Below, piece after piece: positions 10,629 through 21,975 of a stretch of DNA of 64,000 nucleotides. Numbering within the stretch: position 1 is the first letter of the stretch; every line of letters begins with the position of its first letter. The stretch covers positions 744,001-808,000 of the forward strand of contig JADDTR010000004.1 of the NCBI GenBank assembly GCA_015345905.1, given 5' to 3'. The notes under the pieces are model-generated. The model saw only the letters and a list, made by a program, of their open reading frames with translations, had not been told where the DNA came from and did no database searches. The position numbers and the translations under genes are program-made. The stretch is from Aotearoamyces nothofagi. Taxonomy: Eukaryota > Ascomycota > Leotiomycetes > Leotiales > Tympanidaceae.

Positions 10629-11818
10629 TTATCTCCTATCGTTCTCGTCGAATTTATCCGTCCAGAATGCTCTATAATGCTTCTGCAACCCTACCTCGGA
10701 TATCTGCTGCACCTCTTTTGGTGTTAACTTGAAATCAGTAACTTTCAAGTAGTTCTTCAGGCGCTGCTCCTTCGAACTAGTAGATATCGCAACCACGCCC
10801 TGGTCTATAGCCCACCTCAAAGCGATCTCCGAGTCTGAAACCCCGTACTTCCTGGGTAGAGACTGGTATACTGGGTCTAATGGGCCTAGCGAGGCCCTTG
10901 CTATGGGGGTCAAAGGTCCATATGCAGAAGTCGCAATCTTGTGCTGGTTGTGGAAGTCGAGCAATTCGCCATGCTAGAGGTATGGATAGTATTCGATTTG
11001 GTTTATTGCTGGGGTTACCTTTGCCGTCTCGAGGATGGTCTCGAGGTGCGGCTGCAGAAAGTTGGAAACGCCGATGCTCTTCGCACGGCCGGAAGCTTGT
11101 ATGGCTTCCAGATCGGCCCATTTTTTCTGCAGGTCTGCGTTGGTGCTGGCAAAGTAGGGCGCGTGGATGAGGTACTGGTCGATGTAATCGAGCTGTAGCT
11201 TCCTCATGGACTCGGCGAATGCGGCTTCGGTGTCTTAGACTTTGGTACCAGAGATCTTGGTCGTCACATAGAGTCTTTCTCGAGGAACACCTGCTTCCTT
11301 TACGGTCAAGCCAATCTCAACTTCGTTACCATAACCTAGCGGAATTAGCATGGGTTATCCTGGATGTTGGATTGATGTTGGGATAGAAGATACTTTCTGC
11401 TCCATCAAGGTGGTAAAAGCCGATCTTGATAGCTTGCACGATAGTCTTGACAAGTTCTTTGTCAACAGAGCTTCGATCTGCCTTGCTGCTCTTTATTTGT
11501 GCGGTCCCCAGTCCATATCCCAACTAAGGTTCAGTTAATGGAGTGATCTATGTGCTTGAGGGCGGCGAATACTACCAGAGGAATCTCATTGCCATCATTA
11601 AGAGTGAGCTTCGGCACTGTGCCCGTTTGCTTAGGGGCTATGCCCACAATGCCTTGTGCCGCAAGTGAAGGATTGTAGGAGGATGTTGTGGAAATCATGA
11701 GAATGGCAGAGTTCTGAACAAACCGCCGTGAAACGAGAGGGTTTGGTAGGATTAAAGACGGCTTAAGAGTTCGAGAGAGTCTGATAGTAATGTTCATGGG
11801 ATTTGCAGTGAGCTTCAA
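10629..11818 (-). pseudogene. Aldo-keto reductase pseudogene with two in-frame stops
   Basis: On the minus strand the sequence reads as an NADPH-dependent aldo-keto reductase. In order it shows [94 protein letters not shown] and GVVAISTSSKEQRLKNYL. The catalytic Asp, Tyr, Lys and His positions of the family are present. Two introns still have plausible borders, about 11523-11572 and 11343-11392. Within otherwise collinear coding sequence a TAA at 11237-11235 interrupts between GTKV and DTEAAF. A TAG at 10976-10974 replaces the residue between YYPYL and HGELLDF. No splice pair removes either stop. Good preservation elsewhere suggests recent inactivation. A sequencing error at two sites is the alternative. 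Confidence 0.8.
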
Positions 11819-12226
11819 TTGAGGGACTGGAGCTGTGATGGTATAAGTGCTAGGAGTCAGGTTGCAAGGTACGGACGGCTAAGGTTTATATATCAAGTTA
11901 GATGTTACTCGAATACGACTGTTAGCCAACTTGAGCTCAAAGAATCTTTAACTGGGCTGCGATGCGCAAGAGTGAAGTTTGAGCATTAAAACTAGAGTAG
12001 TATGGAAGCACAGTATCTTAATCGTTACTTTAGTGGCTCGGAGCAATACTCCGCAAGGTACTTGATATCTATCATATGAGATCAACTGCCGCTTGTGACC
12101 GCCCGATGACGCCACTGAGAGGAGATGGCCTCGGCGGCGAATGTTAGAAACCCATATTGCTGAGCGCAAGCCTTTGGGAATTTCGATTTCCTTCAATATA
12201 CCGCCTCCCTCTCCTTTGAATTGTAT
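11819..12226. other. Intergenic, divergent between the AKR pseudogene and SelO
   Basis: No gene or repeat seen. It contains the likely promoter of the SelO gene. Confidence 0.55.
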
Positions 12227-14158
12227 ATGTTTTCAAGATTGCTTCCGCGTCCCAAGAAGCCTCGCATGCGACTTACTAAAATGGCCGCTCGTCTCTCGAA
12301 TGGCGGCCCCGCCATCAACGGTTCGAAATACTCCGGGGCCGCTCTTGCAGATATTCCAAAGTCATGGACTTTCACATCCTCCTTACCTCCCGATTCTGCC
12401 TTCCCTACTCCAGCCGCATCTCATGCCACCCCACGAGATAAGATAGGGCCGCGTCTGGTTAAGAATGCCTTATTCACATGGGTGAGACCTGAAGAGGCAA
12501 AAGACCCAGAGCTGTTGGCTGTAAGCCCAGCTGCGTTGGAAGACTTGGGCATAAAGGAGGAAGAGGTAAAGACCAAGGAATTTAAGCAGCTTGTTGCGGG
12601 CAATAAGTTGCTTGGCTGGGACGAGGAAAAGGGGGAGGGAGGGTATCCTTGGGCACAATGTTACGGCGGGTGGCAATTTGGCAGCTGGGCGGGACAACTG
12701 GGCGACGGACGTGCCATATCATTGTTTGAAACAAGAAACCCGGTGACGAATGTCCGTTACGAATTACAATTGAAGGGTGCTGGAATAACGCCTTACTCTA
12801 GATTTGCTGATGGAAAGGCAGTTTTGAGATCCAGTATCCGAGAATTTGTGGTCTCAGAATCACTCAATGCATTACGGATACCCACAACTCGGGCTCTATC
12901 TTTAACATTATTACCACATTCAAAGGTCCTTCGCGAGAGCTTTGAGCCAGGGGCCGTTGTTGCCCGTTTTGCTCAATCATGGTTGCGAATTGGTACATTT
13001 GATATATTACGAGCTCGGGGCGACCGTGATTTGATCCGAACCTTGAGCACATATATCGCCGAGAATGTTTTTGATGGATGGAATTCCCTGCCTGGACGAC
13101 TCCCGGAAGGCGATTCGTCATCGTCAACCCCTTCCACTGGAATCGAACGCACAACAATCGAAGGTCCTACAGAGGCTGAAGAAAACCGCTTCACTCGGCT
13201 CTATCTCGAGATTGTTCGGCGTAATGCAAAGACAGTGGCCGCATGGCAAGCGTATGCTTTCACTAATGGCGTGCTCAATACAGATAATACCTCCATCATA
13301 GGTCTTTCTATTGACTTTGGTCCTTTTGCATTCCTAGACAATTTCGATCCAAATTATACACCAAACCATGACGATCACATGCTGAGGTATTCATATCGCA
13401 ACCAACCAACTATAATATGGTGGAATCTGGTACGGCTCGGCGAATCTCTTGGTGAGCTCATGGGAATTGGTGCCCGCGTTGACGACGCCGAATTTGTAGA
13501 AAAGGGCATCAGGGAAGAAGATGCCGAGGAGCTCATCGCAAGAGCCGAAGGCATCATTACACGTGCAGGAGAGGAATACAAGTCCGTTTTCCTAGAAGAA
13601 TACAAGAGACTCATGACGGCGCGACTGGGTCTCAAGACCCACAAAGCAGAAGACTTTGAGAGTCTATTTAGCGAAGCACTTGACTCCTTGGAAGAATTCG
13701 AGCTCGACTTCAATCAGTTCTTCCGTAAGCTAAGTAATCTCAAAATCGCGGATCTTGGCAGTGAACAGAGTCGGGCCAAGGCTGCCGCCGTCTTCCTTCA
13801 CCACGAAGGCGTATCCGCAATCGGTAAGACGGAGCAGTCCGCAAAGAAGCGACTGGGCTCCTGGCTTGAGAAATGGCGTTCCAGAGTCATCGAAGACTGG
13901 GGTTCTGATGTCAGTGACGAGCAGCGACAGGCGGCCATGAAGAAGGTTAACCCGAAATTTATTCCCAAATCGTGGATTCTGGACGAGTTGATCAGAAGGG
14001 TCGAGAAGGGAGGCGAGAGGGAGATCTTGGATAGGATAATGCATATGGCATTGCATCCCTTTGAGGAGAGCTGGGGTTGGGACAGGACCGAGGAGGAGAG
14101 GTTTTGTGGGGATGTACCCAGAGAGGGAAGGGCAATGCAATGCTCTTGTAGTTCATAG
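12227..14158 (+). CDS. SelO/YdiU protein adenylyltransferase (Fmp40-like), 643 aa
   Basis: SelO is a pseudokinase-fold enzyme that transfers AMP to Ser, Thr or Tyr of target proteins; the yeast homologue Fmp40 is mitochondrial and linked to redox stress. The gene has one exon. The ATG at 12227 gives a basic, acid-poor N-terminus (MFSRLLPRPKKPRMRLTK) typical of mitochondrial import; downstream ATGs at about residues 14 and 19 are alternatives. Family blocks are WAQCYGGWQFGSWAGQLGDGR, YELQLKGAGITPYSRFADGK (nucleotide-binding Lys), VLRSSIREFVVSE, RFAQSWLRIGTFDI, and GVLNTDNTSIIGLSIDFGPF with FLDNFDPNY (catalytic Asp region). The protein ends MQCSCSS. Animal SelO ends with selenocysteine in the equivalent position, so here Cys stands in. 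All diagnostic regions are intact. Confidence 0.95.
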   Translation: MFSRLLPRPKKPRMRLTKMAARLSNGGPAINGSKYSGAALADIPKSWTFTSSLPPDSAFPTPAASHATPRDKIGPRLVKNALFTWVRPEEAKDPELLAVSPAALEDLGIKEEEVKTKEFKQLVAGNKLLGWDEEKGEGGYPWAQCYGGWQFGSWAGQLGDGRAISLFETRNPVTNVRYELQLKGAGITPYSRFADGKAVLRSSIREFVVSESLNALRIPTTRALSLTLLPHSKVLRESFEPGAVVARFAQSWLRIGTFDILRARGDRDLIRTLSTYIAENVFDGWNSLPGRLPEGDSSSSTPSTGIERTTIEGPTEAEENRFTRLYLEIVRRNAKTVAAWQAYAFTNGVLNTDNTSIIGLSIDFGPFAFLDNFDPNYTPNHDDHMLRYSYRNQPTIIWWNLVRLGESLGELMGIGARVDDAEFVEKGIREEDAEELIARAEGIITRAGEEYKSVFLEEYKRLMTARLGLKTHKAEDFESLFSEALDSLEEFELDFNQFFRKLSNLKIADLGSEQSRAKAAAVFLHHEGVSAIGKTEQSAKKRLGSWLEKWRSRVIEDWGSDVSDEQRQAAMKKVNPKFIPKSWILDELIRRVEKGGEREILDRIMHMALHPFEESWGWDRTEEERFCGDVPREGRAMQCSCSS

Positions 14159-14447
14159 ACGATAATCTATGATGAACCGCAATGACGAACTGAATGAAAC
14201 TATGCCAAACTTTTACGATGACTTCAGGTGGATATTATTGGGGACATGTAGCTGTTCTGTCATAAGAGTCATGATATTCATAAAACGTAGCTATCATAAT
14301 GGATCTACCAACGCAACCACCGAAGATCCTTATACACGCCATTTTTATCCCAGGCATGGGCCTTTCCTCCAAAACTTGGATGTAGAATCCTTGCAAAAGA
14401 ATCAATACCCAAAATCCACTAGCCACTCGCTCAGCGGGTGACTTCTA

Positions 14448-17400
14448 TTACTGGTCATTCACCACATCTCGGATACGCCATCTCCAATCCTCGTTTTCGA
14501 CTTCATTTCTCTGCGTACCAACCCACTTCTCGCACTTCCTCCTCCACCTCTCTTCTTCTTCTCTCTGTCGCCGGACGAACTCCGGCCCCACATCAAACTC
14601 CTCTCCGACTAACCAATCATCTTTGAGTCCACCACTTTCTGTGCCTCCACTCTTTCTCCCTCCGCCAATTCCATCATGCTCCTCCTTCGCAGGCGATGGC
14701 TTGTCTTCTAGGTCTGGAACGTCCTTGAAAACATCTTCCTCGTCGTCAAATGCATCAAAGCCATCCATCGTGTCCCCTGCTGAGGCTTCACTTCTGCCAC
14801 CACGGGATAGATCCCTGGTATGAGGCATCTTCAGCCAGCACATTCGCTGAGGGTCAAATACCATACCACCAACGACCTGCACGCCTTGCGATGCATTAAT
14901 ATTGGTGATCAGCGCGGGTCGTGGCGTGCTGTTCTCCTTCTCCCGGAAGATGTGCGGTGGCATCGAAGCTACCGATGGAGAGTTTGATAACGCATCAAAT
15001 GGTGAGAGGTCATTCTCGTTGCCTTCCCATCTGAATGTGATTGGGTTGTATGTCATGCCTTTCACGGCTAGACACTTCATTAGCATAATATGGTTCTAGT
15101 AAAGTCAATACTACTTACACTTTGGGGTATTGCTCATATCGTTAAGTGGCTTTATTAGATGTGGCTTCTGCTGCACAGGCTGTCGTGCCTTCTTGGCTCT
15201 TGACATTTGAGAATTGGTAGTATTTAGGCCGGTCCTTGCCGCAACTTGAGCCTTCCAATGATTTGTGAGAGTAGTAAGTGGAGCCCCATGGGAAGGCGCA
15301 CGATGTGCAAGTACTTGTTCGCGGGCCATCCTACTAGCATTCGTATCTTGCGCGAATCTAGGCATATTATTAGGCTTGGCTGGTGACATGGGTATAGGGG
15401 TATTGGTGCGTTCGGGTGCAGCATTCTGGATGATCTTATTGCGTAACAGAGACTTCGGAGCACCCCGGGCTATTGGTTGCTTGACGAATCTCTGCTCTAT
15501 ATTCTGCGAAGTAGGTAAATCGTCAAAACCGTCCAATTCGAAGCCATCGCCGAAATGTCGTTGTCGACGAGGTTTTGTAATCTGCCTCTTCGATGCAGCC
15601 TCCTGAGCCAACGCTTCCGCTCCTCTTAACCTGGGTCGCGATGGGCTGGGTGATCTCATTGTAGACCTTGAGATCGCACGTGACAAGGGACGAAAATCGC
15701 CACTATTGTTTGAAGACTCTGAGTCGTTCCGTCGGAAGTGGCGGGAGGCTTTAATGGTAACATGATGCGACTGTGATGTTGATCCACCAGCTGGTAAGAA
15801 AGGAATTGGATTTTTTCTGGCAAGAGACATGCTACTTTCAGCTCCAGAACGATCCCTTTCCACTGGAGTTTTGGGCCGAGACAGTGCGTTTTGTCTCATA
15901 CCGCCTTCCGTACGGGATGGAGGTCTCTCGTAACGTGATACTATTGGTTTCGCCGGTAATTGAAACTGAGGACGCATGATTGGCATGGACCTTTTGAGTT
16001 TCAGAAGCTGAGAATGTGTAGTTGTAGGCTCTTTGCGTAGAGTAGAGATAGACGGTTTCTGGCCAAGCTCACGGCGGCGAGGGGTAGATGGGGGCATCGA
16101 ATGGGTAGAAGATGGTGTGGTAGGTGTGGGGATGCTAGTAATGGACGATTGGGCTGAGTGACCTCCTAGCCTAGACTGTGATCTTCTCAGCCGACTGGTG
16201 ATAGGTCCACCGCTTTCCGAGACGGGTTCGAGGGATGATGGGTGGCGTTCGTGGCTACCAAGCGGCCTTGGAAGCCTTGAGTTGATAGAGGATGGTTTGT
16301 TGGTGAAAGTGAGCGATACGGCCGCCTTTGGCCGCTGTGGACTTGTCTGGCGGGTGGGTTTAACCTTGATATTTCGATTCAGGGTAAGCTTATTCGAATT
16401 GAAGACATCACCATCGCCAATCTCGAGGCCAGTAAGAAAGTCATCCTTAGGATGAGAAGTGTTTGCGGGTTGCTTCTCCTGGGATTCATGTTCGGGTGAG
16501 TGAGTCTGTTGGCGTCTCTTGAGGATATCATCAAAACATAATGGACCAGATGGGAGTACAAGACCATCAAGTCCCTCATCTTCACTTTCAGCAGTCAGTG
16601 AGCTTGCAATGCTTGGGCTTAAAGCGGATACAGAAGAACTTCTGTTCGATCTGCCATCCCTCCTCGTCCCGCCAAATCTGGTCCCCAAACTTCCCTCACC
16701 CCACTCGTCAAACTCGTCCTGCGCATTGACAGGGGTCTTGGGTATGTCTTTACGTGCAGATAGCCTGAGGAACTCATTACCAGAGGGCAACTGTAAATCT
16801 ACCTCGAAATCATCATCTTTTTCACCATCCATTTTGACTGGCGTAGGAGGCATAATAAGAGTGATTGGCTTTGGCATGCGATTTTTGGCCACTTTGATAG
16901 TAGCGCCACCGCCGAAGAAATCATCATCGTCGTCGTTGTAGTTGTCGTCCCGAAATTTATCTAGGTTCAAACTGGCAAACACAGGCTTCTGCTCCAACTC
17001 CAATCGCGGGCTTATATCAAATGCAGGCGTGGGCTTCAAAGCCTTGTCGGGACTAGGCTGTATGGGCCCTGGACCACTGACCTGTCGCAAGGAGTCCGGG
17101 AACTTGGATGCATCCTGCATCTTGATCTTGAACCCACCTTCTCCCGGTGCAGGCAGCTCTAGGTCATCGTCCCAATCGTCTTGCTGGATGATCTTCTTGA
17201 TCTTCCTGCCGCCCAATCTCTTAATCGTCCCACCCATCAACGCAGAAGAGGGCACATTTTGTGGCAAAGGGATACCAGCTTTTATAGCTGCTGCAATTGC
17301 ATCATTTGTGGACCTCTCGTCATCACCCGGCAGATGGACATGTCGATCATCATCCCCATGATTGGAATCAAAGTCAGACCGGAATGAGAGTCGCGATGAT

Positions 17401-17552
17401 ATGGAATCTCGATGGTGGGACGGTGCATTTGTTGCAATTGACGCGGTTCTGCTTTGAAATGCGAAGTCGTCTCCTCCAATATCAAGATCGTCATCGTCCC
17501 AGTTCTCGATTGCCTCTTCCACAGCCTGGCGAGGCTTCAGTGTTAACTCCAT
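14448..17552 (-). CDS. byr4: Byr4/Bfa1-type GAP subunit of the septation/mitotic exit network, 1017 aa
   Basis: Byr4 (Bfa1 in budding yeast) pairs with Cdc16/Bub2 to form the GTPase-activating complex that restrains Spg1/Tem1 at spindle poles. Exons 17552-15119 and 15067-14448 join in frame. The joint PKS-VKGMTYNPITFRWEGNEN restores a family block and avoids a premature stop. N-terminal Trp-acidic repeats are visible: VEEAIENWDDDDLDIGG, QQDDWDDDLELP and DEFDEWGEGSLGTRFGGT. A long Ser/Pro/Arg-rich disordered centre follows. The second exon encodes the conserved C-terminal domain with GMVFDPQRMCWLKM and the Trp/Arg-rich end (REEEERWRRKCEKWVGTQRNE). It is transcribed divergently from the XRCC4-like gene. 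Length and motif order fit filamentous-fungal Byr4. Confidence 0.9.
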
Positions 17553-18419
17553 TTACCGATTCCTTGTCCCGATATATTTAAAGTAGAGCTTTCTGTCCTC
17601 CACCTTCGTGGATTGCCTGGAACTCTGGGTTTGGGGAGTAGCAAGAATGAGCAGAAGTCAGGTCATAGAAATCATGTCGCAAGGGGTTTTCCGTTGTGAT
17701 CAATCAAAATAAGATTCGAGAAAAGTTACTCCCGTTTGCTAGTCCTGGACAATGATGTCCGAGAGATAGTCGACATCCGTTTGTCGAGGGGGTGGAAAGC
17801 ACCAGCCTAAGCAGGTCGCGTCGTAATGGCTTCCTTCCAGCCAGAGCCCGTCGAGGGACAAGACCAAAATGGCGGTCGCAGTTATCGAGCGTGGTTACCG
17901 GTGTGGTTGCAGAGAATGGTATGTGAAAAGTATGGGCGATGAGGTCGAATACTGGTGTCGTCGGCGGAAGATTCGATCGATATTCGGAGGTTGGGGCTGG
18001 GCTGCTGGACTGGCCTCTTCGCTGCATATTGGGAAAATCGCCTAAATGGTGTGGCCCGTGCACACGCGCCTTGTGGTGCAGCCATGGCAGCGCTGTAGCG
18101 GAGGCGGTTTAGGGAGCTTCGGCGCCGGGAGCTATTGTTCCGTGCATACGGACGCGAACAGAACGGTATATCCGTCATCTCTTGGCTGTGCACCGCGACT
18201 TTCGATGCTATATACTGGTATCCTATAGACAGCTCTTCAAACTTCAAACAAGGTAATCTCGGCAGCATACAGATCTATCTGTACTCAATTGCTCCACAAT
18301 GCCATCGTGATCGTCGCATTTGCACGGTCGATGATCTTCATTTGTCCCTTCCAATCTCTTTGCGCGGCCCTCACGTTTCACTTTCGTCACCTTCAACGAA
18401 ACAAGTTCCATCCCCGGCA
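17553..18419. other. Divergent promoter region between byr4 and the XRCC4-like gene
   Basis: About 0.87 kb between two divergent starts. It includes a possible small spliced minus-strand ORF (17715-18083, listed separately). The remainder shows nothing recognisable. Confidence 0.5.
17715..18083 (-). CDS. Possible small spliced protein (about 100 aa), unrecognised
   Basis: A minus-strand frame starts MAAPQGACARATPFRRFSQYAAKRPVQQ, an Arg-rich, acid-poor beginning that would suit mitochondrial import. It runs to about ILCNHT. A GTAACC donor and a CTGCTTAG acceptor about 70 bases later would join it to WCFPPPRQTDVDYLSDIIVQD and a stop. I know no family with this sequence, and other frames here are open too. 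It is reported as a possibility because composition and splice logic agree, not because of similarity. Confidence 0.25.
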
Positions 18420-19692
18420 ATGGCCAATGTGCTCCGTCTTCCCCGCCTTGATGTAGAAGATTCCTTCGTGCTTGTCCATGTTGACTGTTCCATTGACTCC
18501 CGGCCTCTGGACCTCAAATTGGTCGGCACCGAAGGAAGTGCTCCCTACATTCTGAACTGTAAGTGGCATCCCCGTACACATATTGCTTAGGCAGCAAGGT
18601 ACCCTTGGACGCCGAAATTCATGCAAAGCGTGCGCTGATAAGGCGAAATAAACCTAGTGAAGCATAGTCGAACCTCTATGCTAAGGTCTAAGAACAGTCC
18701 ATGTGATCAAGACGAGTGGGAGGCTATACTGGAATCGGTATTACGCGGGAAGGCGATTGATGGACAGAAAAGTGAACTGTTGCAAGGTGTGGAAGCTGTT
18801 GCGTCTGTTGAGGAAAACACATCGATCAATATCACGATCAGAAAGCGAATTTCCGGGATTACGGTTCGTCGTATATAATCTACGGGTAAGGGCTCGTACT
18901 AATATCAAATAGCAAAGACTTGGTTCTCTCGAACTCTCTCATGATGAGGACCAAGAAATTGAGCTATATGACTGGTGCGGCCTATCAGTCCAAAGAACAA
19001 GCAAGCTAGCTCTTGAGCTGGAATCTCTGCAGTCAAAGTACCAAGGGCAGCAAGAGGCTTTCGAGAAATTGGATGCAAAGCTGGAAGACCTGATCAAGGC
19101 GAAGACACAACATGAAAATGAACTACTCGAAAAATTTAGATATCTGCTCAATGAGAAGAAGTCTAAAATCCGAGATCAGCAACGTCTGCTGGCAAGCGTA
19201 AGCGTTAATCCTGACGATGTAATATTGCTTCAAGCCGCGCGCAAATCAACCAAGCCTGGAGCGGCCGGGATATCAAGATCTAGAAAACGTAAAGCTAGCG
19301 GGAGTAATAGGCCAGACCCGAGTGAAGACGGCGAGGAGGGTGAATTCATGGATGTTGATGTTGATCAAGTCCCTAGCGACTCGGACAAAGAGGATTTTCT
19401 AACACCAGACGAGAACGACGAGGAGACCGCAGATGAAGACGGCGATGATGCACCTCCGATAAAACCACCCGCAAGAAATGACAGTGGGGCTGGAGGCAAT
19501 CGATCGAAAACTACCTCGAAGTCGAACACAAGTGAGAGTAAAGACGAAGGCAATGCTGCTACTTCGGGACAAAAGAGAGATGCGGTGGAGAAGGCGCCAC
19601 CTCGACGTGAGCTGCCGTTCAATAAGAAAGCTGCATCGGTTCCGCAGGCAGCGGAGCACGAGGATGAGACAGAGTCTGATGACGAACTATAG
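18420..19692 (+). CDS. XRCC4/Lif1-like non-homologous end-joining factor, 374 aa
   Basis: XRCC4 (Lif1 in yeast) is the obligate partner of DNA ligase IV in non-homologous end joining. Exons 18420-18558, 18658-18863 and 18913-19692 sum to 375 codons. The joints read PYILN-LKHSRTSMLRSKN and ISGIT-QRLGSLELSHDED. The N-terminal head covers residues about 1-140 (FVLVHVDCS, LDLKLVGTEG, DEWEAILESVL, IELYDWCGLSVQ). A long coiled coil follows (about 145-215: LELESLQSKYQGQQEAF, LDAKLEDLIKAKTQHENELL), ending LLNEKKSKIRDQQRLLAS, the stalk that would hold the ligase BRCT region. The tail is Asp/Glu/Ser-rich with a basic patch (SRSRKRK) as a likely nuclear localisation signal. The head-stalk layout supports XRCC4 over other coiled-coil proteins. 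Confidence 0.88.
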
Positions 19693-20097
19693 GCAATGTT
19701 CGTACTCGTAAGAATACAATTATCAGTGTAGGAACGTACTAATCCTATATGAGAATATCGTTTCCTGTACTTTGGATACAGGAGTTGATCTCCGGGGTGC
19801 TATTATAATGGGATGGCTGGCAAGCTGCTCGAAAAAGGCTGGTATACACAAACAGAATCGTCAACCTATAAATGCTTCTTAGTAATATGTTACACATAAA
19901 TCCAATAATGTATTTGATTTGATGCTTTCAACTAAACCGTTAATGCATGCCTCGGTTTTATGGCCAAAAGCTCTATACGCTCTATACGCGCTATCGCGAA
20001 CTTTGGCGCGTCACCCGAAGTACGATGTCAAAAGCTCATTCAATACTAAATTCGAGGTTCCGTTTCAACCACATAAACCCAGGCAAACATATTCAAT
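19693..20097. other. Short intergenic region upstream of RFC3
   Basis: 405 bases between two same-strand genes. It would hold the XRCC4-like terminator and the RFC3 promoter. No gene or repeat apart from a small CTATACG-type doublet near 19969-19989. Confidence 0.5.
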
Positions 20098-21449
20098 ATG
20101 TCTGACTACGAAGATGAGATGGACGTGGACGCCCCAGTGGTCAAAGATACTCCATTGTTCAGCTCCGACAACACCACTTCAAAGGGCAAACGAAGTGCAG
20201 CAAATCTCCCAGTCGAAGCTGAAGACAGCCTGCCTTGGTATGAATCTTCATGTTAGTAGTAAAAGTAGCAACTAACACTGACTGCTAGGGTGGAAAAGTA
20301 CCGTCCAAATACACTCGAGGATGTCTCTGGCCACCAAGATATTCTAACAACTATTAACAAATTCGTTGACACAAATGTATGCATCATTCCCTTCTGCTGC
20401 AGTCTTACTATCTGACAACCGAATCAGAGACTGCCGCATTTATTATTATATGGCCCTCCTGGTACCGGCAAGACCTCTACAATTCTTGCCCTGGCCCGCC
20501 GCATCTATGGTTCCAAAAATATGCGCCAAATGGTGCTCGAGCTCAACGCCTCCGACGACCGTGGTATTGATGTTGTGCGCGAGCAGATCAAAACCTTCGC
20601 ATCCACAAAGCAGATCTTTACAATGGCACCTACCACCTCATCGTCCTCGTCGTCAATGGCAACCTACAAGTTAATTATTCTTGACGAAGCAGATGCGATG
20701 ACATCAACAGCTCAAATGGCGCTTAGAAGGATCATGGAGAAATATACGGCGAATACGAGATTCTGTATTATTGCGAACTATACACATAAACTGAGCCCTG
20801 CATTACTTAGTCGATGCACAAGGTTCCGATTCAGTCCATTGAAAGAGCGAGATATTAGGGTCTTAGTTGATAAAGTTATTGAGGAGGAGAAGGTTCACAT
20901 CAGTCCAGAGGCTACAGCTGCCTTAGTGAAGCTTAGCAAAGGGGACATGAGAAGGGCGTTGAATGTGCTGCAAGCATGCCATGCGAGTAGTACGTCTTTC
21001 AATTGTTATTCTTTTCTTCTGCTCGCCATCCATGAAAGATAGCTAACAAATATATAGGCACACCTCTCCATATCAAAGGAAACCCCATTCCAGACGCCAA
21101 ATCCATAGTCCGCGACCTAATTACAGAAACTACAATCTATGAGTGCATAGCATCACCACACCCTCAAGATATCACCAGGATTCTCGACTCATTACTGAAG
21201 ACCTCAGATGTCACTTCATGTCTACAACTAATTAACACTTTGAAGGCAACTCAGGGGTTGGCGCTTGCTGATATTATCACCGCTCTAAGTGAGGAGCTGA
21301 CAAAATTGGATGTTCCTCCGCCAGTCATGATCAGTTGGCTTGACGGTCTCGCGGAGGTCGAGTATAGACTCAGTGGCGGCGGAGGAGAGGTTGTTCAGAC
21401 AGGTGCTGTGGTAGGTGTTGTTAGGAATGGGGTAGAGTTAATGGGTTGA
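20098..21449 (+). CDS. rfc3: Replication factor C subunit 3 (human RFC5 type), 393 aa
   Basis: A clamp-loader small subunit: RFC opens PCNA with ATP and loads it at primer ends in the nucleus. Exons 20098-20237, 20289-20376, 20428-20989 and 21058-21449 give 394 codons including the stop. The Walker A motif GPPGTGKTST lies at about residues 85-94, after WVEKYRPNTLEDVSGHQDI and RLPHLLLY. The Walker B motif is LIILDEADAM. The arginine-finger/SRC motif is LLSRCTRFRFSPL, and RRALNVLQACHASSTPLH marks the sensor-2 and lid region. The C-terminal collar helices run to VVGVVRNGVELMG. Relative to yeast Rfc3, a Ser-rich insert (TTSSSSSSM) sits before Walker B. All catalytic motifs are intact. Yeast numbering is used for the symbol. 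Confidence 0.96.
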
Positions 21450-21975
21450 ACGATAAACGAAGGCGTGTCTATGTGATTATGGCTTTGCATTACGAAGGAG
21501 TACGAGGGTGCGAAACTGGAATTTGGATTACGGGATCTATTTGGTGGCTTTGTCGTGCTAGAATATTATATCAATTGCGACCAGGATAAGTGCTCTTAGC
21601 TTCCAGAGCAGAAATTTACCATGTAATACCCTGACGGGGGTTTCGTTGCTCTATGTTGGTCCTGGAATAGCTTCTAGCTTTGCTAGCGATCGGTGCCTTT
21701 ACAGAGTATGCCTTTCGAAAAGGCCCTACTAGTGCTCTGCCATATCAGTCGTGAGATTTAGAAGAAGTTACGGGAAAACATGAGTTCTTTGGTAGGAGAA
21801 ATAGATGTACAAGTACAAGTACAAGTACAATAGCTGCCACGACGTCTTTCAGGGTGACTTCTCAACTAGCAGTATACAAGTAGTCACAGAGGCAAATCCT
21901 ACTTCCAAGAACTAACAACGGCTCGATGATGCGTGTATTCTATGGAAGCTTCCATACCAAGTCCATCCAAGCAAA
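21450..21975. other. Convergent 3' region between rfc3 and the SDR gene
   Basis: Two genes end toward each other here. Apart from a short tandem repeat at 21807-21830 I see nothing specific. Confidence 0.5.
21807..21830. repeat. Short GTACAA hexanucleotide repeat
   Basis: Four consecutive copies of the unit GTACAA in the spacer between two convergent genes. Too short to infer a role. Confidence 0.8.
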
